NCBI RefSeq assembly: GCF_003751605.1 | Contig: NZ_RJVJ01000002.1 | Coordinates: 1,615,001-1,679,000, forward strand | Origin: Kitasatospora cineracea | GTDB lineage: Bacteria; Actinomycetota; Actinomycetes; Streptomycetales; Streptomycetaceae | Reading direction: 5' to 3' | Length of the DNA stretch: 64,000 nucleotides | In this document: in pieces, positions 38,726 through 48,524 of the stretch | Layout of the letters: each line of letters starts with the position of its first letter | How positions within the stretch are numbered: position 1 is the stretch's first letter | Translations under genes and position numbers: made by a program | Notes under the pieces: generated by a model | Databases searched by the model: none | Told to the model about the DNA's origin: nothing | What the model saw: the letters and a program-made list of their open reading frames with translations, nothing else

Positions 38726-40053
38726 GCCGCCGCCTCCTCGTCGCTGTCGTTGCTGTCGTCGGCGTCGCCGCCGGTCGGCTCGTACACCAGCACGGCCCGG
38801 TTGTCGGGGCGCAGCCGGGCGGCGGCGACCGCCCGGACCTCCTCGGCGGTGACGTCGAGGACCTTCGGCAGGGCGCTGTTGACCAGCTTCGGGTCGCCGA
38901 ACAGGACGGCGTAGCGGCAGAGTTCGTCGGCCCGGCCGGCCACCGTGGTGAGCCGGTCCAGCCACTCGCGCTCGATCTGCGCCTGGGCCCGCTCGAGCTC
39001 CTCGGCGGTGGGGCCCTCGGCGGCGAACCGGGCCAGTTCCTCGTCGACGGCCGCGTCGATCTGCTCCAGGGTGGCCTCGCCGCCCGCCTTGACGTCCAGC
39101 CAGCCGAGCGAGGGCGCGCCGGCCAGCCGCAGCAGGCCGAAGCCGGCCGCGACGGCGGTGCGGTCGCGGCGCACCAGCCGGTTGTAGAGGCGGGAGGACT
39201 CGCCGCTGCCCAGGATGGTGAGCGCCAGGTCGGCGGCGTCGGCCTCGCGGGTGCCGTCGTGCGGGAGCCGGTAGGCGGCCATCAGCGCGCGGGACGGGAC
39301 GTCCTCGCGGATCAGCTCGCGCACCTCGGCGCCGAGGGTCTCCGGCAGGGCGCCGTCGCGCGGCGGCTGCTTGCCGTCGTGGGCCGGGATCGAGCCGAAG
39401 TACTTCTCCACCCAGGCGATGGTCTGCTCCGGGTCGAGGTCGCCGACAATCGCCAGCACCGCGTTGTTGGGCGCGTAGTAGGTGCGGAAGAACGACCGGG
39501 CGTCCTCCAGCGTGGCGGCGTCCAGGTCGGCCATCGAGCCGATCGGGGTGTGGTGGTAGGGGTGGCCGTCGGGGAAGGACAGCGCGGTGAGCTTCTCGAA
39601 CGCGGTGCCGTAGGGCACGTTGTCGTAGCGCTGGCGGCGCTCGTTCTTCACCACGTCGCGCTGGTTCTCCATGGACGTCTCGTCCAGCGCGGCCAGCAGC
39701 GAGCCCATCCGGTCGGCCTCCAGCCAGAGCGCGAGCTCCAGTTGGTGGGCGGGCATGGTCTCGAAGTAGTTGGTGCGCTCGAAGCTGGTGGTGCCGTTGA
39801 GCGAGCCGCCGGCGCCCTGGACCAGTTCGAAGTGGCCGTTGTTGGAGACGTTCGCCGAGCCCTGGAACATCAGGTGCTCGAAGAGGTGGGCGAGGCCGGT
39901 GCGCCCCTTGACCTCGTGCCGGGAGCCCACGTCGTACCACAGGCACACCGCCGTGACCGGGGTGAGGTGGTCCTCGGAGAGCACCACCCGGAGGCCGTTG
40001 GCCAGGCGGTGTTCGGTGATGGCGAGGCCGCTTGCGGGCGCGGGGTTGGCCAT
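38722..40053 (-). CDS. M16 family zinc metallopeptidase, catalytic subunit
   Basis: 443 residues. The inverted zinc motif HLFEH is at 56-60, with the distal Glu ligand in ENQRDVVKNE about 75 residues later, as in pitrilysin and processing peptidases. ATG at 40053 has GGAAGGA 6 bases upstream. An acidic Asp/Ser/Glu-rich tail ends the protein. It pairs with the inactive M16 subunit just downstream (four-base overlap) and probably degrades or processes peptides in the cytoplasm; no signal peptide is seen. Confidence 0.93.
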   Translation of the reverse strand: MANPAPASGLAITEHRLANGLRVVLSEDHLTPVTAVCLWYDVGSRHEVKGRTGLAHLFEHLMFQGSANVSNNGHFELVQGAGGSLNGTTSFERTNYFETMPAHQLELALWLEADRMGSLLAALDETSMENQRDVVKNERRQRYDNVPYGTAFEKLTALSFPDGHPYHHTPIGSMADLDAATLEDARSFFRTYYAPNNAVLAIVGDLDPEQTIAWVEKYFGSIPAHDGKQPPRDGALPETLGAEVRELIREDVPSRALMAAYRLPHDGTREADAADLALTILGSGESSRLYNRLVRRDRTAVAAGFGLLRLAGAPSLGWLDVKAGGEATLEQIDAAVDEELARFAAEGPTAEELERAQAQIEREWLDRLTTVAGRADELCRYAVLFGDPKLVNSALPKVLDVTAEEVRAVAAARLRPDNRAVLVYEPTGGDADDSNDSDEEAAA

Positions 40054-40290
40054 GCGGGGTCCTTCCCGTCGTCGGTTCCGGAGTGTTCCGGGCCGGGGGC
40101 GTGTGACGTCCCCATTGTGGTGCAACGCCGGGTGCCGCCGTCAGGTGTCCGGGAGCGGGACGCGTTCGCCAGCGGCGGAAGCGGCCCGGGTGACGGGTGC
40201 TGTCCCACCGAGGGTCCACAATGGGGGGCGTTCGCGCCCGCGTCCGCCCACCCCCATGTCCCGCATGTACCGCAAGGGAGCCCCGCAGCG

Positions 40291-42741
<2,451 letters not shown>

Positions 42742-42747
42742 CCCCCG

Positions 42748-42773
42748 CCCCGGGCCCCGCGCGGGGCCCGGGG
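42748..42773 (+). terminator. parC terminator
   Basis: CCCCGGGCCCCGC immediately followed by its reverse complement: a 26-base perfect palindrome starting 6 bases after the parC stop. In RNA a small loop would open in the centre. Confidence 0.6.
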
Positions 42774-42828
42774 CCCGCCGCCTCCGCCCTGTCCGTGCCG
42801 GGTAGCGGTTCGCACTAGGGTGGGGCGG

Positions 42829-43734
42829 GTGAGCACCTGTACGACGCTGTCGCACGAACTGGCCGAGCCGCTGGCCGCCACCGCGGCCACCGCCACCACC
42901 TGGCTGCTGCTCGAGCAGTCCGGCCCGTGGGGGGCGCGGGCGGTGACCGGCAGTCACCTCGACGCCGGCCTCGGGGCCGCCCTGGAGGCCGCCGCGGACG
43001 GCACCGGCGTCCGGATCGCGCTGATCCGCCGCCCGGGCCGGCACGCCGACAGCGACGCCACGGCCCGGCACGAGGTGCTGCTCGCGCACACCTCGCCGGC
43101 CGACCCCTGGGTCCGCCGCGGGCACGTCGCCGACCCCGCCGAGCTGCTCGGCCTGGACTTCGCCGCGCTCGGCGCGGGCGACCACGGCTCCTTCGGCGCC
43201 CCGCACGCCGGCGGCCCGATCGCCCTGGTGTGCACCAACGGCCGCCGCGACCGCTGCTGCGCGCTGCTCGGCCGCCCGCTGGCCGCCGACCTGGCCGCGG
43301 CCGGCCACAGCGAGGTCTGGGAGGTCACCCACCTCGGCGGCCACCGCTTCTCGCCGACCGTGCTGGTGCTGCCGCACGGCTACGCGTACGGGCGGCTGAC
43401 CGCCGAGTCCGCCAAGGAGGTGCTGGCCGCGACGGCGGCCGGCCGCACCGTCCCCGCGCACTCCCGCGGCCGCTCCTACTGGCCGCGTCCGGCCCAGGCC
43501 GCCGAGCAGGCCGTCCGCGAGCTGTCCGGCGAGACGGCCGCCGACGCGCTGACCCTGCACCCGTCCCCCGGCGGCTCCCCCTGGACGGTCGAGGTGCGGC
43601 ACGCCGACGGCCGCCGCTGGCGGGCCACGGTCGCCGAGTCCCGCAGCGAGCCGCCGCGCCCGGAGAGCTGCGGCAAGAGCCCGGGCACCCCGTCCCGGAT
43701 GGACGTCGTCGCGCTGGAGGCCCTCTCCGGCTGA
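42829..43734 (+). CDS. sucrase/ferredoxin-like family protein
   Basis: 301 residues from GTG at 42829 (reads VSTCTTLSHELAEP). The C-terminal half has the thioredoxin-like ferredoxin pattern: VCTNGRRDRCCALLGRPLA and THLGGHRFSPTVLVLPHG; the Cys residues may bind a [2Fe-2S] cluster. A TAGGGT -10 lies at 42815-42820, 8 bases before the GTG, and no ribosome site exists, so the mRNA is probably leaderless. The role of this family is unknown despite the name. Confidence 0.82.
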   Translation: MSTCTTLSHELAEPLAATAATATTWLLLEQSGPWGARAVTGSHLDAGLGAALEAAADGTGVRIALIRRPGRHADSDATARHEVLLAHTSPADPWVRRGHVADPAELLGLDFAALGAGDHGSFGAPHAGGPIALVCTNGRRDRCCALLGRPLAADLAAAGHSEVWEVTHLGGHRFSPTVLVLPHGYAYGRLTAESAKEVLAATAAGRTVPAHSRGRSYWPRPAQAAEQAVRELSGETAADALTLHPSPGGSPWTVEVRHADGRRWRATVAESRSEPPRPESCGKSPGTPSRMDVVALEALSG

Positions 43735-43800
43735 CCGCGCGGAACGGCCGGGGCCGCGGCAGGAGGATCGACTCCCGCCGCGGCCCCGGCCGTTCCGCGC
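43735..43800. terminator. bidirectional terminator between convergent genes
   Basis: A perfect 25-bp inverted repeat (43735-43759 with 43776-43800), 16-base loop. It starts 1 base after one stop codon and ends 3 bases before the stop of actP on the opposite strand. The longest perfect stem in the window. Confidence 0.88.
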
Positions 43801-43803
43801 GTC

Positions 43804-45408
43804 CTACGCGGCGCCCGCCCCGGTCAGGGCGCGCACCTCCAGTTCGGCGAAGCCGTCCTCGTCCGGCGGCTCCCGGTCCAGGACGGTGCCCAGCCAGCCG
43901 GCCAGGAAGCCGAGCGGGATGGAGACCAGGCCCGGGTTCTCCAGCGGGAACCAGTGGAAGTCCAGGCCGGGCAGCACGGAGGTCTTCGCGCCGGAGACGA
44001 CCGGCGAGAACAGCACCAGCACCACCGCCGGGACGAGGCCGCCGTACACCGACCAGACCGCGCCGCGGGTGGTGAACCGCTTCCAGAACAGCGAGTACAG
44101 CAGGGTCGGCAGGTTGGCCGAGGCGGCCACCGCGAAGGCCAGGCCGACCAGGAAGGCGACGTTCAGCCGCTGCGCGAACAGGCTGAGCACGATGGCGAGC
44201 GCGCCGATCACGACGGCGGAGATCCGGGCCGCGATCACCTCCTCGCGCTCGGAGACCTGCCGCTCCTCGGGGCGGCGCCAGGCCCGCGCGTACAGGTCGT
44301 GGGCGAAGGCCGCGGAGGAGGCCAGGGTGAGGCCGGCCACCACGGCGAGGATGGTGGCGAAGGCGATCGCGGAGATCACCGCGAACAGCAGCAGGCCCCA
44401 GGTGGAGTCCGGCCCGCCGCCGAGGTCGAGGGCGAGCAGCGGGACGGCGGTGTTGCCGGCCGGGTTCGAGGCCCGGACGGCCTTGGCGCCGACCACCGCG
44501 CCGGCCCCGAGGCCGAGCACGATCGCCATCAGGTAGAAGCAGCCGATCAGGCCGATCGCCCACATCGTGGAGCGCCGGGCGGCCCGCGCCGTGGGCACGG
44601 TGTAGAAGCGGCTGAGGATGTGCGGCAGGCCCGCGGTGCCGAGCACCAGGGCCAGGCCGAGGCTGACGAAGTCGAGCCGGCTGATCGGGCTGGAGCCGTA
44701 CCGGAGCCCGGGTTCCAGGTACTTGTCGCCGACGCCGCTGTGCTGTGCGGCGGCGTTCATCAGCGCGCCGAAGTCGCCGTGGAAGCGGGCCACCACCAGC
44801 ACCGTGAGCAGCACCGAGCCGGCCACCAGCAGGAACGCCTTGACGATCTGGATCCAGGTGGTGGCGCGCATCCCGCCGACCGTCACGTAGACGATCATCA
44901 GGCCGCCGACCGCGACGATGGTCCAGCCCTTGGCGGCGCCGCTGTCGGTGCCGAGCAGCAGGGCGACCAGGCTGCCCGCGCCGACCATCTGCGCGATCAG
45001 GTACATCAGGGTGACGACCATGGACGCCAGTCCGGCCGCGGCGCGCACCGGCCGCTGGCGCATCCGCAGCGCCAGCACGTCGGCCAGGGTGTAGCGGCCG
45101 GCGTTGCGGACGAGCTCGGAGACCAGCATCAGCACGACCAGCCAGGCGACCAGGAAGCCGATGCTGTAGAGCACGCCGTCGTAGCCGTACAGCGCGATCA
45201 GGCCGGTGACGCCGAGGAAGGACGCGGCGGACAGGTAGTCGCCGGAGAGCGCGAAGCCGTTCTGCAGCGGCGAGAAGTCGCGGCCGCCGGCGTAGAAGTC
45301 CTCGGCGGCGTGGCCGCGGCGGCCGACCCAGACGGTGATGGTGAGGGTGACGGCGACGACGACGGCGAACAGGGCCACCGCCAGGCCGTGGCTGGGGTGT
45401 GGGGTCAT
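43804..45408 (-). CDS. actP: cation/acetate symporter (sodium:solute symporter family)
   Basis: 534 residues, about 13 transmembrane helices. Family signatures: YAGGRDFSPLQNGFALSGDYLSAASFLG near the N-terminus, GGMRATTWIQIVKAFLL and FYTVPTARAARRS. It resembles ActP-type acetate permeases. ATG at 45408 overlaps the TGA of the DUF485 gene (ATGA), the usual yjcH-actP pairing. Just upstream on the same strand is a two-component system that may control it. Confidence 0.9.
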   Translation of the reverse strand: MTPHPSHGLAVALFAVVVAVTLTITVWVGRRGHAAEDFYAGGRDFSPLQNGFALSGDYLSAASFLGVTGLIALYGYDGVLYSIGFLVAWLVVLMLVSELVRNAGRYTLADVLALRMRQRPVRAAAGLASMVVTLMYLIAQMVGAGSLVALLLGTDSGAAKGWTIVAVGGLMIVYVTVGGMRATTWIQIVKAFLLVAGSVLLTVLVVARFHGDFGALMNAAAQHSGVGDKYLEPGLRYGSSPISRLDFVSLGLALVLGTAGLPHILSRFYTVPTARAARRSTMWAIGLIGCFYLMAIVLGLGAGAVVGAKAVRASNPAGNTAVPLLALDLGGGPDSTWGLLLFAVISAIAFATILAVVAGLTLASSAAFAHDLYARAWRRPEERQVSEREEVIAARISAVVIGALAIVLSLFAQRLNVAFLVGLAFAVAASANLPTLLYSLFWKRFTTRGAVWSVYGGLVPAVVLVLFSPVVSGAKTSVLPGLDFHWFPLENPGLVSIPLGFLAGWLGTVLDREPPDEDGFAELEVRALTGAGAA

Positions 45409-45830
45409 CGCAGTTGGTCCTGGGTGTCCCAGCGCAGTTCGAGGGCTGCTCGGTCGCGCTTGGTGCGGGCGTTGCGGGCGTAGAGCCAGGTCAGCAGGAA
45501 GGTCGAGGCGAACTGGCCGAGGCCGAGCAGCCAGGCCAGGTTGAGCGGCCCGGCGACCCGCTGGCGCATCAGGTCCGGCGCGAACGCCTGGGCCGCGACG
45601 AACAGCAGGTACCAGGCCAGGAACCCGGCGCTGGCCGGGAAGACGAACGAGCGGTAGCCGCGCCTGATCTCCTGGAACGCGTCGCTGTCCTGGACGCTGC
45701 GGTAGACCTCCCGCCCGACCCGTTCCTCCGGCGGGGCCGGTTCCGCGGTCCGCCGCGGCGCCACCACCCGGGACCGGGAGGCGGCCGCGGCCCACCAGTC
45801 GACTCTCTCCTGCTGCGCCACAGCCGACAC
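45405..45830 (-). CDS. DUF485 membrane protein, ActP partner
   Basis: About 141 residues from GTG at 45830. A second GTG at 45821 has a better placed GAGGTG ribosome site and may be the true start (138 residues). Two helices (about 65-85 and 100-120) with conserved RRGYRSFVFP before the first and a charged C-terminus are typical of DUF485/YjcH proteins that accompany acetate symporters. First gene of the pair, coupled to actP by a four-base overlap. Confidence 0.87.
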   Translation of the reverse strand: MSAVAQQERVDWWAAAASRSRVVAPRRTAEPAPPEERVGREVYRSVQDSDAFQEIRRGYRSFVFPASAGFLAWYLLFVAAQAFAPDLMRQRVAGPLNLAWLLGLGQFASTFLLTWLYARNARTKRDRAALELRWDTQDQLR

Positions 45831-45838
45831 CTCATCAA

Positions 45839-45857
45839 TTCGGTCACTACGACCGAA
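45839..45857. promoter_or_regulatory. inverted repeat upstream of DUF485-actP
   Basis: TTCGGTC-ACTAC-GACCGAA: perfect 7-bp arms, 5-base spacer, 9 bases before the DUF485 start. It is placed to act as an operator of the acetate-transport operon; the neighbouring NarL-type regulator is a candidate ligand. Confidence 0.5.
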
Positions 45858-45934
45858 CCATGATGGAGCGTCACAAACCCCACCACGAAACCCGTGCAGA
45901 TACGTTCACCCGAACCAGCTACCTGAACGTGGGT

Positions 45935-46666
45935 TTACGAACCGTCCGAAATTCCATGCTTGAAGGCGTACGCCACGGCCTGGGCCCGGTCCCGCACCGC
46001 CGTCTTGGCGAAAAGGTTGTTGATATGTGTTTTCACCGTTGCGGGGCTGACGAACAACCTTCCGGCGATCTCCGCGTTGGACAGACCGGCCGCGATCAGC
46101 GCCAGCACCTCGGCCTCCCGCTGGGTCAGCCCGTCCGGCAGCGCCGGGCGCCCGGGCACCGGTGCGGGCCCGGCCGGAGCGGCGGCGGGCTCCGGCGGGG
46201 CAGCGGCGGGCGCCGGTGGCGCGGCGGGCCCCGGCCCGCCCGACAGCCGCTCCAGCAACCGCAGTTGGACCTGCGGGGAGAGCCCGGCCGCGCCCGAACG
46301 GACGTCCGCGACGGCGCGGGCGATCTCCTCCGCGCCGGCGTCCTTGGTGAGGAAGCCGCGCGCGCCGGCCTGCAGCGCGGAGAACAGCGAGTCGTCGTCG
46401 GCGTAGGTGGTGAGCACCACCACCTCGGTGCCGGGGTGCTCGGCCCGGATCCGCCGGGTCGCCTCCACCCCGTCGCAGCGCGGCATCCGCAGGTCCATCA
46501 GCACCACGTCGGGGGCGTGTTCGGCGACCAGCCGCAGCGCCTCCTCGCCGTCCGGCGCCGAGCCGACCACCGTGATGCCCGGCAGCAGGCCGAGCAGCAT
46601 CACGATGCCCTCGCGCACCACGGTCTGGTCGTCGGCGACCACCACCCGGATCGGTCCGTCCGTCAC
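45935..46666 (-). CDS. NarL/LuxR-family response regulator
   Basis: 243 residues. Receiver domain with phospho-acceptor Asp58 (VVLMDLRMP) and Lys in GFLTKDAGAEE. A linker of about 45 residues very rich in Ala and Pro is followed by a LuxR-type HTH (LTQREAEVLALIAAGLSN, VSPATVKTHINNLFAK). GTG at 46666 overlaps the kinase stop (GTGA). The Ala/Pro linker is unusually long for this family. Lies 104 bases upstream of the acetate symporter operon in the same direction. Confidence 0.92.
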   Translation of the reverse strand: MTDGPIRVVVADDQTVVREGIVMLLGLLPGITVVGSAPDGEEALRLVAEHAPDVVLMDLRMPRCDGVEATRRIRAEHPGTEVVVLTTYADDDSLFSALQAGARGFLTKDAGAEEIARAVADVRSGAAGLSPQVQLRLLERLSGGPGPAAPPAPAAAPPEPAAAPAGPAPVPGRPALPDGLTQREAEVLALIAAGLSNAEIAGRLFVSPATVKTHINNLFAKTAVRDRAQAVAYAFKHGISDGS

Positions 46667-47823
46667 GCCGGCACCCGCAGCAGCACGCGCCACCCTCCCT
46701 CCTCGGGGCCCGCCAGCAGTTCGCCGCCGAGCAGTTCCGCGCGTTCGCGCATCCCGAGCAGACCGTACCCGTTCCCGCTGCCGCCCAGCACCGGGTGGGC
46801 CCCGCGCGGGGCACCGGAGTTGCGCACCACCAGCTCCACCTCGTCCTCCCGGTAGCCGAGCCGGACGTCCACCCGGCCGCCGGGCGCGTGCTTGCGGGCG
46901 TTGGTGAGCGCCTCCTGGGCGACCCGGCGCACCGCCAGCCCGGCCTCGGCGGGCAGCGGCCGGGGCACCCCGTCGACGGCCAGCCCGGCCCCGGCCTCGG
47001 CGGCCAGTTGGGCCACGAACTCGGCGACCGGCGCGAACTCGCCGCGCAGCGCGGACAGCGCCTGCCGGGTCTCGGCCAGCCCGTCCTGCGCCATCCGCCG
47101 GGCGGCGACCACCCGTTCGCGGACCTCGGCCCGCTCGGCCCCGGCGTCCAGCATCAGCCGGGCCGCCTCCAGGTGCACCAGCTGCGCGGACAGGCTGTGC
47201 GCCAGCACGTCGTGGATCTCCCGGGCGATCCTGGCCCGTTCGGCGAGCGCCGCGCTCTCGGCCTGCGCGACCTGCGCGGCCCGTTCCTGGGCGAGCAGGG
47301 CGCGCTGCGCGGAGCGGGCCTGGCCGTCCAGCCGCAGCAGGTAGCCGAGCAGGCCCATGCCGCCCGCGACGGCCAGCATCGCCAGCATCGAGTCGTCCGT
47401 GCCGAAGCCGTAACCGGCCAGCGCCGCACCGGCGGTGAGCAGTCCGGCGGCCAGCGGCAGCCGGATCACGGCGAGCACCGCGAGTCCGCACCAGATCACC
47501 GAGGCCAGCGTCCTGGCGCCGCCCTCGTCGGCCAGCGCGGCGTACCCCAGCAGCCCGGCGGCGCAGGCCAGCGTGGGCCACAGCCGCTGGGCCCGGCAGA
47601 AGTAGTGCCAGCCGGTGAACAGCACGGCGGCGGCGGCGATCCAGCCGATCGGGACCAGCACCAGCCAGCCCCGGTAGTGCAGTTCGCCGAAGGTCCCGAA
47701 CACCACGGCGCCCAGCATGCAGAGCCGGCCGAAGAAGGAGATCGTCATCCGGGCCCGCGAGTCGCGCTCCCGGATCGGGACGTCCCGGGCGGGCCACCTG
47801 GTCCACCGGTCCAGCGTGCTCAC
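46663..47823 (-). CDS. NarL-type sensor histidine kinase
   Basis: 386 residues. Four to six hydrophobic segments in the first 165 residues form a membrane sensor with almost no extracellular loops. Then HisKA_3 with the phospho-acceptor His in ARIAREIHDVLAHSLS and an HATPase domain (ALTNARKHAPGG, NGYGLLGMRERAE). GTG at 47823 has AGAGAGGA 8 bases upstream. Coupled by overlap to its response regulator. The signal is unknown; membrane-embedded sensors of this kind often sense envelope or small hydrophobic signals. Confidence 0.9.
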   Translation of the reverse strand: MSTLDRWTRWPARDVPIRERDSRARMTISFFGRLCMLGAVVFGTFGELHYRGWLVLVPIGWIAAAAVLFTGWHYFCRAQRLWPTLACAAGLLGYAALADEGGARTLASVIWCGLAVLAVIRLPLAAGLLTAGAALAGYGFGTDDSMLAMLAVAGGMGLLGYLLRLDGQARSAQRALLAQERAAQVAQAESAALAERARIAREIHDVLAHSLSAQLVHLEAARLMLDAGAERAEVRERVVAARRMAQDGLAETRQALSALRGEFAPVAEFVAQLAAEAGAGLAVDGVPRPLPAEAGLAVRRVAQEALTNARKHAPGGRVDVRLGYREDEVELVVRNSGAPRGAHPVLGGSGNGYGLLGMRERAELLGGELLAGPEEGGWRVLLRVPA

Positions 47824-47848
47824 CTGCGGGTCCTCTCTCGACGGCGGT

Positions 47849-47879
47849 GCCGCCGGCCCCCGTTGCGGGGGCCGGCGGC
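47849..47879 (-). terminator. hairpin between DUF1453 gene and kinase gene
   Basis: Perfect 13-bp stem (GCCGCCGGCCCCC) with a 5-base loop, 18 bases after the DUF1453 stop and 26 bases before the kinase start. It may separate the two genes or attenuate read-through. Confidence 0.7.
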
Positions 47880-47896
47880 GGGGTGGTGACGGTCGG

Positions 47897-48382
47897 TCAG
47901 GCGGCCAGGCCGTGCAGCTTGCCGCCGTCCAGCTGCCGGGACCGCCACTGGACGGCCGCCGAGCGGACCAGCAGCAGCAGGCCCAGCGAGAGCAGCAGCA
48001 CGCTGCTGGACTGGTGGACGTGCAGCGCGGCGCCCACCCCGTACCAGGCGGCCCGGACCAGGATCGCGCCGACCCAGGCGAACACCGTGGCGGTGGTGCC
48101 CTTGGTCCACAGCGTGCCGTCCGTCTCGCGCCAGATCCGCACCGTCCAGCCCCAGGCGCAGCCCATGCCGGCGGTGGTGAGCATCGAGCCGGCCAGCAGG
48201 ACGGCGGCGGCGACCCGGTGGTGCGGGTCGATCAGCACCGGGTCGCGCAGCGCGACGGCGGCGAGCACCAGCGGCAGCAGCCAGAAGCGGCGCTCGGTGT
48301 CCAGCCGGCGGGCCCGCAGCTGCCGGCCCACCACCAGGACGATCACGGCGGCGGCGATCAGGACGTCGGACAGGGCGGTCAT
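47897..48382 (-). CDS. DUF1453-like (CcdC-type) membrane protein
   Basis: 161 residues with four or five helices (VLIAAAVIVLVVGRQL at the start, then about 35-50, 57-78, 95-115 and 125-142). RQLRARRL after the first helix and the overall layout resemble the DUF1453/CcdC family. ATG at 48382. Function unknown. It lies upstream of the two-component operon in the same direction with a hairpin between. Confidence 0.7.
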   Translation of the reverse strand: MTALSDVLIAAAVIVLVVGRQLRARRLDTERRFWLLPLVLAAVALRDPVLIDPHHRVAAAVLLAGSMLTTAGMGCAWGWTVRIWRETDGTLWTKGTTATVFAWVGAILVRAAWYGVGAALHVHQSSSVLLLSLGLLLLVRSAAVQWRSRQLDGGKLHGLAA

Positions 48383-48472
48383 TTCGGGTGCCTCCCGGGC
48401 GGGGTGGTTTCGACACCCTGAACGCTACGGACCGCGGGCCCGCCGGTCCTCGGAGCGGGGGTTGATCCACAG

Positions 48473-48512
48473 CGCGGAGGGCTCTCCACCCCAGGGTGGA
48501 GAGCCCTCCGCG
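48473..48512 (-). terminator. parE terminator
   Basis: 18-bp perfect stem (CGCGGAGGGCTCTCCACC with its complement) and a CCAG loop, 13 bases after the parE stop in the direction of transcription. Confidence 0.9.
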
Positions 48513-48524
48513 GACCGGGACCGC

